NCBI GenBank assembly: GCA_035604685.1
Contig: DATNIB010000014.1
Coordinates: forward strand, 8,245-72,244
From: DATNIB01 sp035604685
GTDB lineage: Bacteria > Actinomycetota > Acidimicrobiia > Acidimicrobiales > RAAP-2
Length of the DNA stretch: 64,000 nucleotides
Direction: 5' to 3'
In this document: piece after piece, positions 56,389 through 64,000 of the stretch
Layout of the letters: each line of letters starts with the position of its first letter
Position numbering within the stretch: the first letter of the stretch is position 1
Made by a program: the position numbers and the translations under genes
The notes under the pieces: generated by a model
Told to the model about the DNA's origin: nothing
The model's database searches: none
The model's input: the letters and a program-made list of their open reading frames with translations, nothing else

Positions 56389-57366
56389 TCACGCGGACAC
56401 CTCCAGAACCGAACGGCGGTTGTCCGGGCGAAGAGCAGCTCGCAGCGCCGCGAAGTGTTCCAGGGCGTCATCGGCGGCCACCATCACCACCACGTGGTCG
56501 GCGCCGGCCTGGCGGTAGGCGTCGATCGCCGCCGCACAGTCGTCCGGCGGGCCCGAGACGAGGTGGCGGCGGAACGCCCGCGGCGGAAGCGTGTAGAGCG
56601 AGGCGAGCCACTCGGATCCCTCGCGGAACGACTCCTCGGCCGCGCCGACCCGGGCGAAGACGACGACCGCCCGGTCGATGTCCTCGGTCGTCCGACCGGC
56701 GGCCAGCGCGGCGGCGGCCAGGCGCTCGAGCCCCACCCGATAGTCCTCGGGGGAGAGGAACATCGGGACCCAACCATCGCCCATGGCGCCCGCCCGGCGC
56801 AGCGCGGCGGGTCCGGCCCCGCCGAACCACAGCGGCACCCGCGGCGAGGGATCGAGCGGGTAGGGGTCGTCGGGGTCGTTCTCCCAGGCTCGGGCGAGGG
56901 CGGCCAGCGAGTCGTCCATCCGGCGGCCCCGGGTCCGAAAGTCGGTGCCCGCCGCGGCGTACTCCCCGGGGTGGCTCCCCACCCCGAGCCCGAGGATGAA
57001 CCGATCGTCGGACAGATGCTGCAAGGTCGCGGCCTGCTTGGCCACGGTGGCCGGGTCGCGCAGGGGGAGCTGGAGGACGCAGGTGCCGATGGTCACCCGG
57101 GTGGTTGCAGAGGCCGCGATCGCCAGCGCGCTGAGGCACTCGACGATCGGCCGGGGCCAGAACAAGTGGTCGGACGCCCAGAGAGCATCGGCACCGAGAC
57201 GCTCCGCCTCGCCGCAGATCTCGGCGAAGGCCTTTGCGGTACTACTGCGGTAGGCAATGGTACTACCTGCAGTAGTACGGGTTCTAGCTGGGACTTTCCC
57301 CACGTCAATCGTCGGCAGCATCAGTCCGAGGGTTCCTGGTCCGCCGCCAGGTCGCACCAGTGGCAC
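56389..57366 (-). CDS. LLM-class (luciferase-like, F420-type) oxidoreductase
   Basis: 325 aa from the GTG at 57366; a GTG at 57357 and an ATG at 57321 are alternatives. Family features: LGLMLPTIDVG, ADALWASDHLFWPRP, IGTCVLQLPLRDPATVAKQ and LSDDRFILGLGVGSHPGEY, with VPLWFGGAGPAAL near the middle. Such enzymes use FMN or F420 to reduce or oxidise a small molecule. A 19-bp palindrome lies within the codons for residues 30-36 (TTAGSTIAY region), where the family is normally tight, so this loop looks like a small insertion. Confidence 0.88.
   Translation of the reverse strand: MPLVRPGGGPGTLGLMLPTIDVGKVPARTRTTAGSTIAYRSSTAKAFAEICGEAERLGADALWASDHLFWPRPIVECLSALAIAASATTRVTIGTCVLQLPLRDPATVAKQAATLQHLSDDRFILGLGVGSHPGEYAAAGTDFRTRGRRMDDSLAALARAWENDPDDPYPLDPSPRVPLWFGGAGPAALRRAGAMGDGWVPMFLSPEDYRVGLERLAAAALAAGRTTEDIDRAVVVFARVGAAEESFREGSEWLASLYTLPPRAFRRHLVSGPPDDCAAAIDAYRQAGADHVVVMVAADDALEHFAALRAALRPDNRRSVLEVSA
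57260..57278. promoter_or_regulatory. Palindrome GTACTAC-N5-GTAGTAC inside LLM gene 5' region
   Basis: Perfect 7-bp arms around CTGCA. Just beside it, at 57239-57253, is a partial copy (TACTACTGCGGTAG). It is an AT-richer island in a GC-rich gene, 88-106 bp into the coding sequence as annotated. It could be an operator if translation starts later, or a small insertion. Confidence 0.45.
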
Positions 57367-57442
57367 ATCACATCTTATGCGTGGGCCTCGCGCCGCGCCA
57401 GAGCCGGGCCCGGTCGCGCCGATTGCTCGGACAGCGCCACCC

Positions 57443-57937
57443 CTATCCCGACCGACCCTCCTGGTTGGCGGGCTCGACTCGAGGGCGGATGGCCAGGGTG
57501 CAGCGGGCGACGCAGATGGCGAGGCCGCTCTCGTCGGTGAGCGCGATGTCCCAGACGTGCACCGTCCGGCCCTTGCGCGCCGGAGTGGCAGTGGCGATGA
57601 GCATGCCCTCGGCGATCGGTCGGAGGTGACTGGCGTTGATCTCGATGCCCACTGCAGAGTGGCCCGGCTGGGCCGAGATCGCGGCGCCGAAGCTGGCCGC
57701 CGATTCGGCCAGGAGTGCCGACACCCCGCCGTGAAGGATCCCGCCCGGCTGGTGGACCCTCGGGCCGACGGGCAGCGCCATGACGACCCGTTCCCGGGTG
57801 AGCTCGCGCACCTCGACGCCCAACAGACCGATCACCCCGGACCCCCCGACGGCGCCCTCGACGAGTTCGGGATCGACGTCGGGATCGACGATGGGATCGG
57901 CCGGGCGACCACCGGTCGGCGCCGGGATCTCGGTCAT
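57443..57937 (-). CDS. PaaI-type hotdog thioesterase
   Basis: 164 aa. The hotdog core is clear: VVMALPVGPRVHQPGGILHGGVSALLAESAAS contains the HGG(x)6E-type catalytic segment, and ISAQPGHSAVGIEINASHLRPI with ARKGRTVHVWDI completes the fold. It hydrolyses an acyl- or aryl-CoA thioester. The N-terminal 35 residues are Asp/Pro-rich and may be disordered. It lies upstream of the LLM-thiolase-FabH genes on the same strand, 76 bp away, and belongs with CoA-thioester metabolism. Confidence 0.9.
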   Translation of the reverse strand: MTEIPAPTGGRPADPIVDPDVDPELVEGAVGGSGVIGLLGVEVRELTRERVVMALPVGPRVHQPGGILHGGVSALLAESAASFGAAISAQPGHSAVGIEINASHLRPIAEGMLIATATPARKGRTVHVWDIALTDESGLAICVARCTLAIRPRVEPANQEGRSG

Positions 57938-58096
57938 GGCCCGAGCTTACGGGCGGCGCCTCCACTCGGAGGCGATCGGTAGTGGAGTCTCAGCGGTCTG
58001 GTAGGAGGGAGCGTGAAATGCTCTCGGAGCTGCCGACGTAGAGCGGAATGCACGCGAAGAGTTGAAAATGACTCACTACCCCAGAACCGAGCGGCC

Positions 58097-58753
58097 GTGA
58101 TCCGGGTGGCGATCTTCGATCTCGACAACACGCTCGTGGATCGCCAGGCCGCCTTCGAGCGCTTCGCCGTCCAGTTCGCGGAGCGGCACGGTCTCCAAAC
58201 AGAGGGCGCCCGGTGGCTCATCGAGGCCGACCGGGATGGCTTGGCGGAACGCCCGTACCTCTTCGAACGGGCACGATCGCACTTCGGGCTCGCCGACCCC
58301 CTCGACGAGTTGGTCGCCGCCTACTACCCGGAGTACCTCTCCCACTTCGCCCCCGACGAGGCGGTCCAGGTCGCGCTGGAACGGCTGAAGGGAGCCGAGT
58401 GGCGGGTGGCCGTGGCGACCAACGGACCGAGCACCCAGCGCTTGAAGATCAACGCAGCCGGGCTCACGCCGTGGCTCGACGCGATCTGCATCTCCGGTGA
58501 GCTCGGATTCGCCAAGCCCGACCGCCGGATCTTCGCGGCGGCGGTCGCCGCGGTCGGTGGGGGGAAGGAGGCGCTCGGCCGGGCCTGGATGGTCGGCGAC
58601 ATGCCGGCCGCGGACATCCAGGGTGCCCACCGGGCGGGCATGCGCGCCGCGTGGTTGCACCGAGGCCGCCGTTGGGAGGAGCCGGACTACGCGCCCGATG
58701 CCATCGTGGCCTCGGTCCCCGACGCTGTTGAGCTCCTGTTGGCGGACGGCTGA
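58097..58753 (+). CDS. HAD-superfamily hydrolase
   Basis: 218 aa from a GTG at 58097; an earlier frame adds a Cys/Arg-rich N-terminus that does not fit. Motif I is IFDLDNTLVD (D-x-D-x-T), motif II is VAVATNGPST, motif III is in FAKPDRRIFAAAV and motif IV in WMVGDMPAADIQGAHRAGM. This is a C1-cap phosphatase of the phosphoglycolate-phosphatase/2-haloacid-dehalogenase-like group. Substrate unknown. The 159-bp gap upstream holds AT-richer sequence that may contain its promoter. Confidence 0.9.
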   Translation: MIRVAIFDLDNTLVDRQAAFERFAVQFAERHGLQTEGARWLIEADRDGLAERPYLFERARSHFGLADPLDELVAAYYPEYLSHFAPDEAVQVALERLKGAEWRVAVATNGPSTQRLKINAAGLTPWLDAICISGELGFAKPDRRIFAAAVAAVGGGKEALGRAWMVGDMPAADIQGAHRAGMRAAWLHRGRRWEEPDYAPDAIVASVPDAVELLLADG

Positions 58754-58782
58754 CCGAGGGCCTCCCGATAGCATCGGGCAGC

Positions 58783-59802
58783 GTGTCGCCTCTCGTCGAT
58801 CTCCGGAGCGACACGGTCACCCGGCCCACCCTCGAGATGCGTCGGGCCATGGCCGACGCCGAGGTAGGCGACGACGGCTACGGCGAGGACCCGACGGTCA
58901 ACGAGCTCGAAGCGCTCTACGCCGAGCGCACCGGCAAGGCGGCGGCCGTCTTCGTGCCGTCGGGCACCATGGCCAACCAGATAGCCGTCCGGGTGCTGGC
59001 CGGGCCCGGCTCGGCGGTGGTCGCGGGGCGCCGCCAGCACATCGTGGCCTACGAGTTCGGCGCGGCCTCGCGCAACGCCGGGGTGCAATTCCACACCGTC
59101 GACGACGGGGACGGCGTCCTCGACCCGGCCGACGTGCACTGGGCCCGCGAGGCCGCCGCGCACCACTACCCGACGGCCGGCCTCGTCTGCATCGAGAACA
59201 CGCACATGGCGGCCTGCGGCGCGCCGTGGTCGATCGAGCAGCTCTCCACCATCAGGGCGGCGGCCGGGGACCTGCCGGTCCATCTGGACGGCGCCCGGTT
59301 GTTCAACGCCCAGGTGGCGACGGGGGTGGACGCCGCCGACATCGCCGGCTACGCGACGACGGTCATGTCGTGTCTGTCCAAGGGGTTGTGCGCCCCCGTG
59401 GGTTCGCTGCTCGCCGGACCGACCGACGTGATCGACGCGGGGCGGATCGAGCGCAAGCGCCTGGGGGGCTCGATGCGCCAGGCCGGTGTGCTGGCCGCCG
59501 CGGGTCTGGTGGCGCTCACCAAGATGGTCGACCGGTTGGCCGACGACCACCTGCGCGCCCGGCGTCTGGCCGACGCGGTGGCCGAGCGCTGGCCCGGGGC
59601 CGGCCTGGATCCCGCCTGCGTGCTCACCAACGTGGTGACCTTCACCCACCCGGCGCCGCTCGCCCTCGTCGACGCCCTGTCGAAGGAGGGCGTCCTGGCG
59701 GGCACGATCGCGCCGGGCGTCGTGCGCCTCATGACCCACCACGATGTCGACGACGCCGGCATCGAGCAGGCGTGCCGCGCCATCGCCCGGATCGATCGAT
59801 GA
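58783..59802 (+). CDS. Low-specificity L-threonine aldolase (beta-eliminating lyase family)
   Basis: 339 aa from a GTG. Landmarks: DLRSDTVTRPTLEMRRAM, VGDDGYGEDPTVNELE, VFVPSGTMANQIAVRV, VHLDGARLFNA and the PLP lysine in VMSCLSKGLCAPVGS. It cleaves L-threonine or L-allo-threonine to glycine and acetaldehyde. A GGSMRQAG region is typical. Its stop overlaps the next gene (ATGA), so the LLM enzyme is co-translated. It follows the HAD gene by 29 bp. Confidence 0.95.
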   Translation: MSPLVDLRSDTVTRPTLEMRRAMADAEVGDDGYGEDPTVNELEALYAERTGKAAAVFVPSGTMANQIAVRVLAGPGSAVVAGRRQHIVAYEFGAASRNAGVQFHTVDDGDGVLDPADVHWAREAAAHHYPTAGLVCIENTHMAACGAPWSIEQLSTIRAAAGDLPVHLDGARLFNAQVATGVDAADIAGYATTVMSCLSKGLCAPVGSLLAGPTDVIDAGRIERKRLGGSMRQAGVLAAAGLVALTKMVDRLADDHLRARRLADAVAERWPGAGLDPACVLTNVVTFTHPAPLALVDALSKEGVLAGTIAPGVVRLMTHHDVDDAGIEQACRAIARIDR

Positions 59803-60686
59803 AGGTCCGCATCGGCGTGGGCGCCGGGCGCTTGGGTTCGACCGGTGACGAACTGACGGCGCTGGTCGACGACATCGACCGCTTCGGCTTCGACTCGCTC
59901 TGGCTGCCGGAGCGTCTGACCGAGTCCGCACTCGACCCGATCGTGGCGCTGGCCTGGGCCGGCGCACACCACCGGCGGCTCAAGCTCGGGACGACCATGC
60001 TGCTCCCCGGTCGCCATCCACTCCGGCTGGCCAAGCAGATCGCCACGCTCGACTCGCTCTCGGGCGGTCGACTGCTGCTCACCTTCGTGCCCGGCATCGC
60101 GCAGGGCGCGGAACGCGACGCAGTGGGCGTCCCACCCGCGGCCCGCGGTCGGGCCATCGACGAGTTGTTCCCGGTCCTCCGCGCGCTGTGGTCGGGCGAG
60201 CGCGTGAGCTACGCCGGCGAGTTCGGCGCCTTCTCGGAGACGACGATCTCGCCGCTCCCGGTCCAGCAGCCGATCGACGTCTGGCTGGGCGGGCTGGCCC
60301 CGGCCTCTTTGATCCGCTGCGGGAGGCTCTCCGACGGGTGGTTGCCCGCGCTGTGTACGCCGCTCGAGGCCGAGCGGGGGCGCCAGGTGATCGAACGGGC
60401 CGCCGACGATGCCGGACGCCGGATCGACCCGGAGCACTTCGGTGTCAGCATCGGCTACGCCACGACGCCACTGGACGAGCGGATCGCGGCCGGGCTGGCG
60501 GTGCGCGCCAAGGGCCGGCCCCTCGAGGAGCTGGTGCCCGTCGGCTACGACCGGCTCCGACAGCTCCTCGAGGCGTTCATCACGGTCGGGTTCTCCAAGT
60601 TCGTGTTGCGCCCGATCGCCGTGCCGGCCGGGTGGAACGAGGAGCTCGCCGGGTTGGCCGACGCGGTGGCGGGCCTGCAGAGCTGA
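59799..60686 (+). CDS. LLM-class (F420-type) oxidoreductase (second)
   Basis: 295 aa. Family motifs: RIGVGAGRLGSTGDELTALV, FDSLWLPERLTESALDP, LKLGTTMLLPGRHPLRLAKQ and LSGGRLLLTFVPGIAQGAERDAVG, with PIDVWLGGLAPASL. The barrel and the PLRLAKQIATLDSLSGGRL segment are the LLM signature. Either FMN or F420 is possible; related F420-dependent reductases are common in actinobacteria. Co-translated with the aldolase, though a pathway link is unclear. Confidence 0.88.
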   Translation: MKVRIGVGAGRLGSTGDELTALVDDIDRFGFDSLWLPERLTESALDPIVALAWAGAHHRRLKLGTTMLLPGRHPLRLAKQIATLDSLSGGRLLLTFVPGIAQGAERDAVGVPPAARGRAIDELFPVLRALWSGERVSYAGEFGAFSETTISPLPVQQPIDVWLGGLAPASLIRCGRLSDGWLPALCTPLEAERGRQVIERAADDAGRRIDPEHFGVSIGYATTPLDERIAAGLAVRAKGRPLEELVPVGYDRLRQLLEAFITVGFSKFVLRPIAVPAGWNEELAGLADAVAGLQS

Positions 60687-60860
60687 CGATCGTCTGCCGG
60701 CCGAGGGCCGCCTGCCTGGCCGAGCGCGGCTCCGCAGTGGCCCGCGCTCGGGGCGCTTCCGAGCCGTAAGCGCCCGAGGGGGCGGTCATCGACTTCGCCC
60801 AGGCCCTTGGGCGGCCCACCTGGAACAATCCCTCGCGGTCCGGCGGCCGTACACCTGTCG

Positions 60861-61442
60861 ATGGGAGTATTGGGCGTGGCCCAGCCTTCGGACGAGGCAC
60901 TGCTGGCCGGCATGGCGACCGGCGACGAACGCTCGTCGGTCGAATTCGTCCGCCGCTACCAGCGGCGCGTGTTCGGCCTGGCCTACTCCATGATCGGTGA
61001 CGCGACCGCCGCCCAAGACGTGGCCCAGGAGGCGATGCTCCGGGTCTGGCGTCACGCACAGGTCTTCGACGCCCGGCGTGGGTCGGTGACCACCTGGGTG
61101 CTGTCGATCACCCGGAACCTGGCCATCGACTCGCTACGCATGCGGCGAGCGATCCCGACCGATCCCGACCACTTCGGGCAGCTCGGTCTCGTGAGCCTGG
61201 CGCAGTCCCCCGAGGACCGGGCCGTCGCGTCGACCGCCATCCCCCAGATCCGCTCCGCGCTCGCCGCCTTGCCGCCCGATCAGCGCCGCGCCCTCGTGCT
61301 CGCTGCGGTCTACGGGAGAACCGCGGCCGAGATCAGCGAGGAGGAGGGCATCCCGCTCGGGACGGCCAAGACCCGCATCCGCGCCGGCCTGTCCAAGGTG
61401 CGGGCCGCCATGGCCGACGAACGGGTGGACCATGAGCGCTGA
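60861..61442 (+). CDS. RNA polymerase ECF-type sigma factor
   Basis: 193 aa from the ATG at 60861; a GTG at 60876 with GGGAG nine bases upstream is an alternative. Region 2 shows EFVRRYQRRVFGLAYSMIGD and AQDVAQEAMLRVWRHA, then region 4 with ALPPDQRRALVLAAVYGRTAAEISEEEGIPLGTAKTRI, here cited as GRTAAEISEEEGIPLGTAKT. It resembles SigK/SigL-type ECF factors that pair with a zinc anti-sigma protein. The stop lies 11 bp inside the following anti-sigma gene. Confidence 0.93.
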   Translation: MGVLGVAQPSDEALLAGMATGDERSSVEFVRRYQRRVFGLAYSMIGDATAAQDVAQEAMLRVWRHAQVFDARRGSVTTWVLSITRNLAIDSLRMRRAIPTDPDHFGQLGLVSLAQSPEDRAVASTAIPQIRSALAALPPDQRRALVLAAVYGRTAAEISEEEGIPLGTAKTRIRAGLSKVRAAMADERVDHER

Positions 61443-62109
61443 GACGGCCTGCGAGGCGTTCTCCGACGACCTGGCCCTTCTCGCCCTGGGCACGCTCAGC
61501 GGGCGCGACCGGGCGATGGTCCTGCAGCACCTGGAGGGCTGCGCGAGCTGCAGCGACGAGGTCGAGCAGCTGTCGCTGGCCGCCGACGCGCTGCTCCCGC
61601 TCGCCCCCGAGGTGAATCCGCCCGCCGGGTTCGAGGTCAGGGTGTTCGAGCGGATGGGGATCGATGTGCCTTCCCGCGGTCGGCCCTCGCTCTCTCGACA
61701 TCGGCGGGTGCTGCTCGGTGTGGCCGCGGCGGCGGTCGCATTCGGCGGCGCATTCGGCGTCGGCCTGTGGGTTGACCGATCGCCCGTCCCCGCGCCGACC
61801 CCGTCGACGGTGGCTCGGCTGTTCGAGGCGGACCTCACCTCGGCCACCCACTACCGGGGCGAGCTCTACCTGGCCCAGGGCCAGCCGGGCTGGTTGTTCA
61901 TGACCGTCCACAACGCCGGCGCCAGCGGCTACGTCACCTGCCAGTTGGTGACCGACAGCGGGGCGCACATCAAGATCGGCACATTCTGGCTGTCGGCCGG
62001 CGCAGCCAACTGGGCCTCGGCGCTCCCGGTCCCCGCAGGGAGGGTGCGCATGGCCCGGCTGGTTGCCAGCGACGGGACGGTGCTGGCCAGCGCCACCGTC
62101 AAGGTCTGA
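61432..62109 (+). CDS. Zinc-binding anti-sigma factor (RskA-like)
   Basis: 225 aa. The N-terminal zinc-binding anti-sigma domain has the HLEGCASCSDEVEQL motif (H-x3-C-x2-C). A membrane helix lies at about residues 92-112 (RRVLLGVAAAAVAFGGAFGV). The outer C-terminal domain is beta-rich (GWLFMTVHNAGASGYVTCQL) as in RskA. The start ATG overlaps the sigma gene, so both are made in balance. Regulated proteolysis of the membrane protein would release the sigma factor. The PrsW-type protease elsewhere in the window is a possible but unproven actor. Confidence 0.9.
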   Translation: MSAETACEAFSDDLALLALGTLSGRDRAMVLQHLEGCASCSDEVEQLSLAADALLPLAPEVNPPAGFEVRVFERMGIDVPSRGRPSLSRHRRVLLGVAAAAVAFGGAFGVGLWVDRSPVPAPTPSTVARLFEADLTSATHYRGELYLAQGQPGWLFMTVHNAGASGYVTCQLVTDSGAHIKIGTFWLSAGAANWASALPVPAGRVRMARLVASDGTVLASATVKV

Positions 62110-62147
62110 CCGGCCGCTGGTCGCCGGCCGCGCCGGACCCCGCTCGA

Positions 62148-63596
<1,449 letters not shown>

Positions 63597-63757
63597 CTGT
63601 TCTCCTTGGGGATCTGGTCGTCCGCCGCCGCATCCGACGGGACACGCGGTCACACCCGCTCGGCGTCCGACGCCAAGAGGATACGGCGTCGCCGCACCCA
63701 TCCCTGACCTTTCTCCCGCCGCCGTGGCCGGCGGGAGGCCGCCCATAGGCTGGCCGG

Positions 63758-64000
63758 GTGGCGAAGCTCGAGGTCGTGGTGCTCGCCGATACCCACCTCC
63801 GGGACGGCGTCACGACGAGGCTCCCCGAGGTGGTCGTCACCGCCATGCAGGAGGCCGACCTGGTGCTCCACGCCGGCGACGTCGTCTCGGCGAGCGCCTG
63901 GGAGGAGCTCCGCCGGCTGGCCGAAGTCCGGGCGGGGCTCGGTAATAACGATCACGAGCTGGTGGGCCTCCTCCCCGAGACGCTCGTGCTGGACCTCGAA
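63758..64000 (+). CDS. Metallophosphoesterase (YfcE/MJ0936-type), 3' end cut by window
   Basis: 81 codons are visible from a GTG at 63758, followed by no stop. The Asp/His start VVVLADTHLRDG, the HAGDVVS metal loop and GLGNNDHELVG (the GNxD/N motif) are the first three metallophosphoesterase blocks. The remaining blocks lie beyond the window. It should hydrolyse a phosphodiester or nucleotide. It diverges from ahcY and shares its promoter gap. Confidence 0.9.
   Translation, partial: MAKLEVVVLADTHLRDGVTTRLPEVVVTAMQEADLVLHAGDVVSASAWEELRRLAEVRAGLGNNDHELVGLLPETLVLDLE

Noticed and set aside
63597..63757. SAH riboswitch upstream of ahcY
   Set aside because: The conserved SAH riboswitch core is not recognisable; only GGCGTC repeats and a possible TATCCT are seen.

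Overview
The window looks like chromosomal DNA from a free-living, very GC-rich actinobacterium (roughly 70% G+C by eye). GTG and TTG starts are frequent and ATGA/GTGA overlaps between genes are common. The gene set (two GAF-ANTAR proteins, Ku, F420-type luciferase-like oxidoreductases, DUF1918, DUF4331, a phosphoribosyltransferase/hydrolase fusion, PrsW, many CoA-thioester enzymes) suggests an uncultured actinobacterial lineage such as Acidimicrobiia, but no rRNA or tRNA gene is present to settle this. I see no prophage, insertion sequence or CRISPR array. Both window ends cut a gene.

Left part (1-15 kb). A minus-strand operon holds a double-module type III CoA-transferase, a DUF35 zinc-ribbon/OB protein and a thiolase-fold protein without the usual nucleophilic Cys. 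Next come an ABC-2 export pair, a GDPD, an ArsR/SRPBCC pair behind an AT-rich palindrome, and a phosphotransferase-DUF6285 fusion. A leucine/isoprenoid-type acyl-CoA catabolic cluster follows (LiuC-like hydratase, carboxyltransferase, acyl-CoA dehydrogenase, TetR regulator, HMG-CoA lyase-like protein), with a clear TetR operator but no biotin-carboxylase subunit in the window.

Middle (15-36 kb). A lipoprotein and a large hairpin precede two tiny coupled genes and two tandem GAF-ANTAR antiterminator genes. The most interesting block is 20.3-25.9 kb. An FHA-PrsW intramembrane protease diverges from an operon of a membrane sensor, a VWA protein, a PP2C phosphatase and a divergent protein kinase. 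This resembles a TerY-P type phosphorylation triad with a membrane sensor and a possible phospho-reading protease attached. At 27.3-32.7 kb, archease, Hsp20, DUF1918, an erythromycin-esterase-like protein, a phosphoribosyltransferase-hydrolase fusion and a ROK kinase resemble the mycobacterial dormancy gene set. Two DosR-like palindromes lie between hsp20 and the DUF1918 gene, and a 14/17-bp tandem repeat fills a convergent gene junction.

Right part (36-64 kb). This holds mostly metabolic genes: FolD, a Rieske oxygenase with a cupin, a metallo-beta-lactamase-fold hydrolase, a GlxA regulator with DJ-1 and MFS genes, a class C serine hydrolase, NAD-dependent formate dehydrogenase, a Tat-peptide/DUF4331 cluster, Ku with a small HTH protein, a 3-methyladenine glycosylase, a CDF transporter, a five-gene thiolase/FabH/luciferase-like operon, threonine aldolase, an ECF sigma/anti-sigma pair, S-adenosylhomocysteinase and a truncated metallophosphoesterase. 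The only long stretch without a convincing gene, 51.85-52.42 kb, carries six helically phased heptamer repeats followed by a region with four GCAA tetraloop hairpins and a strong terminal stem. It may encode an undescribed structured RNA.
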